A stretch of DNA of 51,731 nt from Candidatus Hydrogenedentota bacterium (GTDB lineage: Bacteria; Hydrogenedentota; Hydrogenedentia; Hydrogenedentales; CAITNO01). The notes under the pieces are model-generated. The model was not told where the DNA came from and did no database searches. It was given only the letters and a program-made list of their open reading frames with translations. A program made the translations under genes and the position numbers. Shown here piece by piece: positions 9,665 through 14,785 of the stretch. Where the stretch lies: NCBI GenBank assembly GCA_012730105.1, contig JAAYBJ010000079.1, positions 1 through 51,731 of the forward strand, read 5' to 3'. Each line of letters begins with the position of its first letter. Position 1 is the first letter of the stretch.

Positions 9665-10017
9665 TCAGGTATTACAACCCCATCATCCGCCGTAATCAGC
9701 ACCTGCGCGTTCGGCAGGTCTTCCTCGGGATAGTCGGCGCGGATATCCCACACGATGTGGTAGCCGGTGCCTGTGGTTACGCCGGAAAGATCACCGACGA
9801 CCGACGTGACGGGATGCATAAAGCCGTCCGCGCCGCCGTCCTTGGACAGGGATACGGTAATGGCGCAGGGACCGTTCGGCGCATCAAGATCGTAGTAGAT
9901 GTCCACTTGCGTGGAAGTGGCATTGGGCACTTGGGTCATGGTGACGTTGGAGACCGTAGGGGCCTGGGCGAAAGCCCAGGAGCACGCCAGCGTCAGCACG
10001 ACAAACAAGAAGAACAT
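3250..10017 (-). CDS. Secreted protein with six tandem Ig-like + FGE/SUMF1-like modules
   Basis: A 2,255-residue protein if started at 10017, where a fresh signal peptide begins (MFFLFVVLTLACSWAFAQ). In frame it is continuous with the upstream gene (see 10018-10914). After a domain of about 100 residues containing YYDLD and HIVWD come six units of about 335-425 residues. Each unit has an Ig-like linker (TEYMASE, GGTKTVYFKVRN) and an FGE-sulfatase domain (VWVP.G.F.MGRYPGE, W..GKYE.T, RLP.EAEWE, FGLYDMSGN..EWC, RGG...CRSA.R...GFR). The cysteine pair of catalytic formylglycine-generating enzymes is not present in the expected form; only the Cys of CRSA remains, so I infer a binding or structural role using the C-type-lectin fold. 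Units 1-4 and 6 are close copies; unit 5 is longer and divergent. Confidence 0.88.
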   Translation of the reverse strand: MFFLFVVLTLACSWAFAQAPTVSNVTMTQVPNATSTQVDIYYDLDAPNGPCAITVSLSKDGGADGFMHPVTSVVGDLSGVTTGTGYHIVWDIRADYPEEDLPNAQVLITADDGVVIPEVASFTINNDAVTTADPVVTLDNTAMNSPTEYMASEESDFSGATWQPYETAPTFTLSSVEGGTKTVYFKIRNAAGESAPISDTITLVEERTILLPGDVPLDLVWVPSGSYQMGRYPGEAESSDIEDPQHPVTLAYGFWMGKYELTQQQWLAVRGSWPQFAPSATYGIGDTYPAYFVSWNDAKNFITTLNAHIVSSGQGPLALRLPSEAEWEYSCRASTQTRFYWGDDLTYTEIGTYAWCYSNNSPSGTKPVGGKLPNAFGLHDMSGNVQEWCEDDVHWSYTGAPADGSAWIDSPRAESRFFRGGAYGSSSGCRSAARLAGVASARGYFIGFRLAADLPPTVTDFAINGGASTTADPVVTLDNTTDNRATEFMASEASDFSGATWQAYGTAPTFTLSSAEGGTKTVYFKVRNAAGESAPISDTINLVEERTILLPGDVPLDLVWVPSGTYQMGRYPGELDGASNEDPQHPVMLAYGFWMGKYEITQQQWLAVRGSWPQFAPSATYGIGDTYPAYWISWNDAKDFITSLNAHIVSSGQGPLTVRLPSEAEWEYACRAGTQTRFYWGDDLTYTAMGMYAWYNGNNSPMGCKPVGSKIVNAFGLYDMSGNMWEWCDDDYHTSYTGAPADGGAWINSPRASYRTIRGGAWWYAAKNCRSAFRYYYLPHLRTDMIGFRLAASFNVTSFAINNGATTTADPVVTLNNTCVGAPTEYMASESPDFSGASWQSYDTAPTFTLSSAEGGTKTVYFKVRNTGGESVPVSDTIELTGQTITLPGDVPLELVWVPGGTFMMGRYPGEADSSNREDPQHPVTMPYGFWMGKYEITQQQWFAVQGSWPGLPPYSSNGMGDTYPVYYVSWYAASGFVTSLNAHIVSSGQGPLTVRLPSEAEWEYAARAGTTTRFYFGDSLGCDGLCTDCAADMLPGNRTDYMWYCGNNSPGGSKPVGGKLPNAFGLYDMSGNVYEWCEDDGHYDYLGAPSDGSAWVDSPRGVTRVYRGGEWSYYASRCRSAYRYTWGPGNSGYHLGLRIAAVPTQVVSFVLNGGAAATADPVVTLDNTATNSPTEYMASESPDFSDTIWEPYDTAPTFTLSSAEGGTKIVYFKVRNAGGESAPVSDTINLPWRTITLPGDVPLELVWVPAGSFQMGRYPGEANSYAEEDPQHPVTLLYGFWMGKYEITQQQWLAVQGSWPGAAPSSTYGLGNTYPAYNVSWNDTKNFITSLNTHIVSSGQGPLTVRLPSEAEWEYACRAGTATRFYFGDSLGCDGLCTDCAAGVLPGNRTDYMWYCGNNSPNGSKPVGGKTGNAFGLYDISGNVYEWCEDDYHSSYTGVPNDGSPWMDSPRAEYRMRRGGSCISNAWTCRSAFRSYSAPDLRYNTIGFRLAALPTKVLSLAINGGAATTTDLLVTLDNTATNRPTEYMASESLDFSGATWQPYGTAPSFTLSFGVGGRMVYFKLRGADGQESEVASDTIFVLPDTVSVGTGTFTMGRTASGDDALYGTADELPQHEVTLGAYQIGKYEVTNKEYCDVLNWAKAKGYLYTDVAGTPWTGLGFIYAGGTADSRYVIGAFSSTYHIQYSGGVFTSKTSVGLPGTTIYAMDTHPMVHLSWYGAVAFCNWLSEWQGLTPCYDMNSPEWPLTIAPATPGGYRLPTEAEWERAAAWESAGGGKHWIYSFISDTLTGKDRANYIDHNPSFVNPLGLTSDPYTSPAGWFNGVNVSPNGSVATVDSPSPVGAYDMSGNVSEMCHDRFSNTYYSGGAMTNPTGPATGSSRVVRGGSYLAAHDYSRSAKRMTSNPTDMNRSFGFRLAKSEPSVGMTSFAINNGDATTTLPTVTLNNTCWGAPTEYMASEFSDFSGAIWQPYDTAPSFSLSSGEGGTKTIYFKVRFAGGESATVSDTIELTGRTVTLPGDVPLELVWVPSGSFQMGRYPGEVDSVSSEDPQHDVTLAYGFWMGKYEVTQQQWLAVRGAWPGAAPSSGWGLGNTYPAYNISWDDVQDFNTSLNAHLVSSGQGPLTVRLPSEAEWEYACRADTQTRFYWGDDPGYTEIGAYAWYSTGATNPVGGKTANTFGLYDMSGNVFEWCEDDYHDGYTGAPADGSAWMDTPRAAIRIVRGGSWGSDASYCRSAFRSGYTAGGRGTNYGFRLVAVP
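3253..8778 (-). other. Six DGR variable-region-like segments, one at the end of each FGE-like module
   Basis: Approximate positions: 8680-8778, 7655-7750, 6597-6705, 5547-5652, 4265-4380 and 3253-3364. Each encodes a fixed frame RGG(7-8 residues)CRSA.R(about 7)R....GFR with nearly unrelated residues between (unit 5 has S for C). In units 1, 2, 3, 4 and 6 the codon after CRSA is gct, ttt, tat, ttt, ttt. The site four residues after the next Arg is gtg, ctg, ggg, gcg, acg. The site three further is gct, ctt, aat, ctt, ggt. Third bases are constant while first and second bases vary. The scaffold matches the lectin-fold variable regions of known DGR target proteins. No template repeat or reverse transcriptase is in the window. 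Confidence 0.55.
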
Positions 10018-10052
10018 CCCCCGGCGCTCCGCGCCACCCCCTTCAAAGGGGG
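10018..10052. repeat. REP-like double hairpin at the junction of two fused genes
   Basis: Two adjacent palindromes: CCCCC-TTCAAA-GGGGG at 10037-10052 and GGCGC-TCC-GCGCC at 10023-10035, flanked by C5 at 10018-10022. On the minus strand this abuts the ATG at 10017. The two-hairpin layout is typical of repetitive extragenic palindromes that lie between genes; here it is translated. Confidence 0.7.
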
Positions 10053-10914
10053 ACCTGGCGGCGCTTAATCCGGTAGTTCCACCCGTCCTTGCGGTCCATA
10101 CGGTCCATTCCGTCCATACCCTGGCGCCGCCAAGACGCCGCCGCCACAGTAACACCAAACCCAACATCAGCAGCAGTGCTGCCGCCCAGGGCCAACCCCA
10201 CAGCGAAAGGCCGGGTTCCGCTTCTACAATCTCCAGCAACGCAGTATTGCTCAGGGTTCCAATATTACCCGCCAGGTCCGCACCGGAAATGTGAATCACC
10301 GCCATGCCCAGCGGATCGCTTTCCTGCACTTCATATTCGAAGATATACCCTTCCGCCTTACCGTAGGGCGCGGTGGCCGGATGTCCGTTTATAGTCACTT
10401 CCGGATCAGTTTGAAGCGTTTCGGATACGGCAAAGGTAATCGTAACTTTCTCGCCCAACCCCGCTTTGGGCGGCATCACCATCAGGTCACTGAATACCGG
10501 CGCCGCGCCCATGCCCGCACAGGACGCACTGTTCGCCGCAGGGTCAATAGGATTACCAAAGGCATCCTGCACGCCTGACACCGTAAGCGTGAGCGAAACG
10601 CCGTCGCGCATTTCGCCAGCCGCCCAGTCAAGGGTGAAGACCGACGGACCACCTGACACGCCTGTGGGCGACGGGACCAGTGTACCCGCACCCAGGCCTG
10701 ACACTACATAATTATTCGGAGTAGTGCCGCCTGGAGCAAGCATGGTTTCGCTGAAGCTCGCCGAAAGGCTTTTATCCGTAATCGACGACACCGATTGCAA
10801 CGCGGGCGATACTGTCTCCAAGGGTGTCACCGCCGAAGTACCGCTGCCCGTCAGCGCTGTCGCTGTAAAAGAAAAACACACCATTAGCCCACTCATGAAA
10901 ATTTTAAATAGCAT
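10018..10914 (-). CDS. Secreted Ig-like protein with PEP-CTERM-like tail, fused in frame to the FGE-like gene
   Basis: The first 299 codons of a single 2,554-codon frame. It has a strong ribosome site (AAAGGAGG, six bases before ATG at 10914), a signal peptide (about residues 1-21), a SwmB/Big-like domain (about 30-125: NNYVVSG, LTVSGVQDAFGNP) and a second Ig-like domain (about 138-230). Residues 232-263 form a sorting-type tail: EPGLSLWGW, a hydrophobic helix, then WRRR. A protein should end about here, but no stop follows. Instead the frame runs through residues 264-299, whose DNA is 9-base repeats plus a palindrome, into a second signal peptide at residue 300. Whether the cell makes one fused protein or two cannot be told from sequence. 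A lost stop codon or an insertion is the likely cause. Confidence 0.7.
10078..10116. repeat. Short tandem 9-base repeats
   Basis: On the minus strand four units read TGGACGGAA, TGGACCGTA, TGGACCGCA, AGGACGGGT. They encode the WT-x triplets WTE, WTV, WTA and RTG. This is intergenic-type simple repeat DNA included in the open frame between the PEP-CTERM-like tail and the next signal peptide. Confidence 0.7.
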
Positions 10915-11015
10915 GATTCCCCTCCTTTGAATTTTGCCAATAGTAATAATAGGTGCTTGTGATTTATTCAGAAAAGTATTTTATCACCTTAGAGGAGAAT
11001 ATATATGTAGCGGAA

Positions 11016-11039
11016 TTCCCGGACAGACGTGTCCGGGAA
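11016..11039. repeat. Perfect 10-bp hairpin in the leader of the giant gene
   Basis: TTCCCGGACA (11016-11025) and TGTCCGGGAA (11030-11039) pair perfectly around the loop GACG. It lies about 100 bases upstream of the start at 10914. Without a T-tract it is more likely a regulatory stem, operator or repeat than a terminator. Confidence 0.55.
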
Positions 11040-11182
11040 AACCCCCACAGCTGTCAAAGTAGATACTTGCTTTCTCAGGTTTTCGGCGCTCTGGTTATAC
11101 TCCGCATTTTTGCTCACTTTAACAGAATGACTTAGGTGCACAGACAACGTCCCTGCAAGAAACAGGTCTCCGTGTAAATTAC

Positions 11183-11226
11183 TCCAATAGAAATCGGCGG
11201 ACATTCGCACGTGAATGTCCGCCGAT
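11183..11226 (-). terminator. Terminator of xylA
   Basis: Twenty bases past the xylA stop, a perfect 14-bp stem (11213-11226 with 11193-11206, loop of six bases) is followed on the minus strand by TTTCTATT. The T-tract is imperfect but the stem is very strong. Confidence 0.65.
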
Positions 11227-11246
11227 GATGTCAATGTGCCTCAGTT

Positions 11247-12563
11247 TCAGCAGAGGTAATCGTTCAGGATATTTTCCAGCAGTTCCTGTCGGCCGCTGAC
11301 GAGTTTGGGCTCGCCTTTCTTGAGCGTGTAGGCCGCGAGTTCCTCGAAACCGACCTTGCCCTGTTCGATCTGCTTGCCGATGCCCGCGTCCCAGCCGGCG
11401 TAGCGCTGCTTGATGAACTTGGAGAAGGCCTTGTCCTTGTGCAGTTGCGCAGCGATCTTGAGGCCCCGGGCGAAGCAGTCCATGGCGCCCACGTGGGCGT
11501 GGAAGAGGTCGACCGGATCGACGGACTGGCGCCGGATGTGGGCATCAAAGTTGAGGCCGCCCGTGGTGAAGCCGCCCGCCTTCAGGATGGAATACATGGT
11601 CAAGGTGGTGTCGTACAAATCGGTGGGGAACTGGTCCGTGTCCCAGCCGAGCAGCATGTCGCCCCGATTCGCGTCAACGGAGCCGAAAATGCCATTCGCG
11701 GCGGCGAATTCGATTTCATGCATGAGCGTGTGGCCGGCCAGCGTGGCGTGGTTCGCCTCCAGGTTCATCTTGAAAATCTTGTCGAGCTTGTAGCGTTGCA
11801 GGAAGGCGTAACAGCTGGCCGCGTCGAAGTCATACTGGTGCTTGGTGGGTTCCTTCGGCTTGGGCTCGATGTAGAACTGGCCTTTGAACTTGATCTTCTT
11901 CGCGTAGTCCACAGCCATGTTCAGGAACAGGCCGAGGTGGTCGAGTTCGCGGCCCATGTCGGTGTTCAGCAGGGTTTCATAGCCTTCGCGGCCGCCCCAG
12001 AACACATAGCCGCCGCCGTCCAGGTACTTGGTCACTTCCAGGGCCTTCTTCACCTTGGTCGCGGCGAAGGCGAATACGTCCGGGGAAGGGTTCGTGGAGG
12101 CGCCCGACATGAAGCGGGGATGGGAAAAGAGGTTACAGGTGCCCCACAAAAGGCTGATGCCCGTGTCCTGCTGCATCTTCTTCGCCAGTTTCACGATATG
12201 GTCGAGGTTCTTATTCGTTTCCGCCAGCGTTTCCGCTTCGGGGGCGACATCAGTGTCATGGAAGGCCCAGAATTTCACACCGAGTTTCGTGAAGAATTCG
12301 AAGGCGGCCTCCAAGGTCTGTTCGGCAACCTTCAGGGGGCTGTCGGCCTCGTTGTAGGCACGCTTCATGGTGGGCACGCCGAACATGTCCGCACCACCGC
12401 TCTTGAAGGTGTGCCAGTAACACACGGCAAAGCGCATGTGATCGGCCATGGTTTTGCCCAGCACTTTCTGCTTCGGGTTATAATGCTTGAAGGCGAGGGG
12501 ATTTTTGGAATCCGGACCTTCATAGGCGATGGGCTTGGAAACTTCCGGAAAATAAACGGTCAT
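11247..12563 (-). CDS. xylA: Xylose isomerase
   Basis: A 438-residue cytoplasmic enzyme interconverting D-xylose and D-xylulose (and glucose/fructose), full length for class II XylA. The catalytic pair H102/D105 lies in FHDTDV. Other family motifs are WGGREGYETLLNTD, IEPKPKEPTKHQYD, EANHATLAGH and VDANRGDMLLGWDTDQFP, which carry the metal ligands. The start is fixed by AAGGAG six bases before ATG. It is monocistronic, with its own terminator and a leader hairpin at 12597-12616. No xylulokinase or xylose transporter is adjacent, so its physiological sugar is open. Confidence 0.97.
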   Translation of the reverse strand: MTVYFPEVSKPIAYEGPDSKNPLAFKHYNPKQKVLGKTMADHMRFAVCYWHTFKSGGADMFGVPTMKRAYNEADSPLKVAEQTLEAAFEFFTKLGVKFWAFHDTDVAPEAETLAETNKNLDHIVKLAKKMQQDTGISLLWGTCNLFSHPRFMSGASTNPSPDVFAFAATKVKKALEVTKYLDGGGYVFWGGREGYETLLNTDMGRELDHLGLFLNMAVDYAKKIKFKGQFYIEPKPKEPTKHQYDFDAASCYAFLQRYKLDKIFKMNLEANHATLAGHTLMHEIEFAAANGIFGSVDANRGDMLLGWDTDQFPTDLYDTTLTMYSILKAGGFTTGGLNFDAHIRRQSVDPVDLFHAHVGAMDCFARGLKIAAQLHKDKAFSKFIKQRYAGWDAGIGKQIEQGKVGFEELAAYTLKKGEPKLVSGRQELLENILNDYLC

Positions 12564-13095
12564 GATGTTCTCCTTACGTTGGATACGGATTTATAGGCGC
12601 CACGGGACCGTGGCGCACCCCTGAATCACAATACTCTTAAAAGACTGAATTCGCTTAGGCAAAAGGATACAGGAGGCAAGGGGGCATTTTCCAGCGCCGG
12701 TTGTCGCGGGTTACACCAAGGGTTTGCATCCGCTTTATTTGTTTTAAACCTTGATGAACGGGATACATGGGATAAGGCCATGATATTCCGTAACCGCTCA
12801 AAGTGTCGGCACTGTGGTGCGGGCCGCTCCAAGTTGATCACCTGAGCTCTCGAAATAGCCCGGCACTATTTTTTCGTCGGGGCATCGGAAAGAAAGCGTG
12901 GTTTATCGATACCGTTCATCCTGTTCCCCCATGCTACCCTTTTTCTGCTTTCCCCACGACAACAAATGTTCTTTCTTGTTTTCGCCTTCATGTTCGTATA
13001 AGGCCAGGCAGCAGAAAGAAACGAATTCATTCACATTGAAAAGGCCCGCCACAGCCATGCTGTGACGGGCCGAAACAATACCTGCGCTCTTTAAA
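12564..13095. other. Intergenic region upstream of xylA
   Basis: About 530 bases without a supported gene. It contains a 9-bp inverted repeat (GCGCCACGG/CCGTGGCGC at 12597-12605 and 12608-12616) in the xylA leader and the terminator of the next gene (13036-13071). Nothing else stands out. Confidence 0.6.
13036..13071 (-). terminator. Intrinsic terminator of the InlB-repeat/PASTA gene
   Basis: On the minus strand, 25 bases past the stop at 13096, a 12-base stem with one mismatch (13060-13071 with 13043-13054, loop of five) is followed by TTTTC. Confidence 0.8.
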
Positions 13096-14355
13096 TCAAC
13101 TCAAGGATTCCACCCCGAACACAGTGGCCAGCAGAAGGCCGACCACGGCCAGGATGCCCAGGAAAAGATTGCCCCAGTCCTTGAGATCAAAGGAGTCGCA
13201 TGCGGTGAGACAATCGCCCTCGGAAATGACCAGGCTTACCGGATACCCCGATACAGCGGTGGCGCCAGCGGCGGGATTCTGCCGGATCACCGCCCCTGCG
13301 GGAACCTGATTATTGCATTTGTAACTCACCGCGCCAAGAGTCAGGCCGGCCGCTGCTATTTGCGCGGTGGCGCCTTCCAACGTTTGCAATACCACATCGG
13401 GCACGGTGACATTGACCACCTCTTCACCTTCAACAGATTCCCCTTCGCCCTCACCTTCCCCTTCCCCTTCGCCTTCGTCTTCGCCTTCGCCTTCATCCTC
13501 CCCTTCAGCTTCGCCCTCTGTCGACTCCCCTTCGTCGGCTTCCCCTTCAGCGGCTTCACCCTCCGCGGGCGCTTCACCCTCGACCATTTCGCCCTCCGCA
13601 TCCTTTACCGCAAAGTGGGCCGTAACGGAAATATTCTTCTTCACATTGGTGTCCTGGCGCGGATTATCGGTAAGCCCGTCGCCCCATACGACAAAGAGAT
13701 ACCCTGTATTCGCTTCCGCACTGACCGGCAACCCGCTCCCCCCGTGGTTGACCACTTGTGCCGCCGGACCTTCGATCATGCCGCCCGGTCCGGCACTGTA
13801 ATTCAGAATATAGGTGTTGATCGTGAAATTCGCTTTAACATCGATGTTCTCCGTGACATTTATATCCGTTCTTGGATTATCCGTTAACGCATCACTCCAC
13901 ACGGAAAAGCTAAACCCCTCTTTCGCAACAGCCGCGACCTCGCTTCCATCCCCGCCATGCTCCACGGTCTGCGGCGTCTGGCCGAAGATGGTCCCCCCAC
14001 CGCCGGCGCTGTACGACAAGGTATAAATATTGACGGCAAAATTCGCGGTAACACTGATATTGGCGGTCACGTTGATATCGGTCCTCGGATTATCCGTAAC
14101 GCCGTCGCTCCATCCGGCGAAATGATAGCCGTCATTGGCCACAGCCGTGACCGGCTGGCCATTGCCGCCGGAGGAGGACACAGTCTGAGCAACCAGACCT
14201 TCCAGCACCCCATTTTCGCCCGCAAGGTAGATCAGAGCAAAGTCGGCCTTTTCTAGGCCGGTCTCATCGGTGGCCATGGCTTCCGGACCCGCCGGCACCA
14301 TGGCGAGGGCTGTCAACAAAACCAGCATGACTTTTCCGTAAAGGGGGGTATACAT
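13096..14355 (-). CDS. Secreted InlB-repeat/PASTA protein with C-terminal membrane tail (small paralog)
   Basis: A 419-residue surface protein started at 14355, where AAAGGAG sits nine bases upstream; an in-frame ATG at 14388 lacks this site. It has a signal peptide ending near PEAMA. Three InlB_B/'bacterial repeat' units of about 70 residues follow (LxYSAGxxG, VxxGGxGxxVxAxAxxGYxFxxWSD, TDNPRTDxNV). Then come a Glu-Gly-rich spacer of about 70 residues, a PASTA-like domain (VPDVVLQTLEGATAQIAAAG, VPAGAVIRQNPAAG) and a tail: two Cys (CLTACDSF), DWGNLFLGILAV, a hydrophobic helix. The larger gene upstream (14786-17830) has the same order and tail. The acidic spacer probably spans the envelope. 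Function unknown; adhesion or matrix role inferred. Confidence 0.8.
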   Translation of the reverse strand: MYTPLYGKVMLVLLTALAMVPAGPEAMATDETGLEKADFALIYLAGENGVLEGLVAQTVSSSGGNGQPVTAVANDGYHFAGWSDGVTDNPRTDINVTANISVTANFAVNIYTLSYSAGGGGTIFGQTPQTVEHGGDGSEVAAVAKEGFSFSVWSDALTDNPRTDINVTENIDVKANFTINTYILNYSAGPGGMIEGPAAQVVNHGGSGLPVSAEANTGYLFVVWGDGLTDNPRQDTNVKKNISVTAHFAVKDAEGEMVEGEAPAEGEAAEGEADEGESTEGEAEGEDEGEGEDEGEGEGEGEGEGESVEGEEVVNVTVPDVVLQTLEGATAQIAAAGLTLGAVSYKCNNQVPAGAVIRQNPAAGATAVSGYPVSLVISEGDCLTACDSFDLKDWGNLFLGILAVVGLLLATVFGVESLS

Positions 14356-14785
14356 AATCGGCAGCTCCTTTTCAGCAGTACGATTCACGGATGATAACCG
14401 TGCGCGCAGATATCACCTAGTTATGCCTCCCCGGGGAGGATCACGGGAAAGGATTTCCGGGGCAACCCTCCTGACCGGTCGGCAAGGATTTCTTCATCAT
14501 ACAAGACAACGGGAAGCCTATCGGCTACATCCCATCAAAAAACACGGATGCGGGCCTTCCAAGGCTACCCTCCTTGGGATAGTAGGGAAGATTAACCCGC
14601 CGATTCAACTTCTTTTTGTCATTTTTACATTATGAAATATAATACTAAATAATAAAATCACCCTGGTTCACTCCAAGATATCTTCAGGTTTTATACGACC
14701 TGCACGCGAATAGTTCCCGTCCGTGGCCTGTAAAAAGCATTGCGGCCTGCCGCTTCAGTAAAGGGGCAGGCCGCATGTAAACAGG
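14356..14785. other. Long, possibly structured leader of the small InlB-repeat/PASTA gene
   Basis: About 430 bases. From 14640 to 14700 it is A/T-rich and promoter-like for the minus strand (TATTATTTAGTATTATATTT). From there to the start is about 280 bases of GC-rich DNA with several short inverted repeats (14426-14439 palindrome CCTCCCCGGGGAGG; 14559-14564 with 14572-14577). I compared it by memory with c-di-GMP-I, cobalamin and ykkC riboswitches and found no match. The terminator of the next gene lies at 14732-14775. Confidence 0.4.
14732..14775 (-). terminator. Intrinsic terminator of the beta-helix/InlB-repeat gene
   Basis: TGCGGCCTGCC (14741-14751) pairs perfectly with 14765-14775 around a 13-base loop. 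On the minus strand a T5 tract follows four bases later. It lies just past the stop at 14786. Confidence 0.75.

Larger units (their letters stand above)
10915..11246. other. Intergenic region between xylA and the giant gene
   Basis: About 330 AT-richer bases. It holds the xylA terminator (11183-11226), a perfect short hairpin (11016-11039) and an A/T-rich stretch near 10925-11010 where the promoter of the giant gene should lie. The small frames in it have no ribosome site or recognisable product. Confidence 0.55.

Noticed and set aside
3250-10914. Sulfatase-activating enzyme function for the FGE-like giant
   Set aside because: The expected cysteine pair is not seen and no sulfatase is nearby; a binding role is more likely.
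11439-12596. 385-codon plus-strand frame opposite xylA
   Set aside because: Antisense of a certain gene.
13360-13620. Possible CRISPR or satellite array
   Set aside because: The periodicity is a coding Glu-Gly spacer within a protein in frame, not spaced direct repeats.
14356-14640. c-di-GMP or cobalamin riboswitch
   Set aside because: The conserved core motifs of these classes could not be found in the leader.
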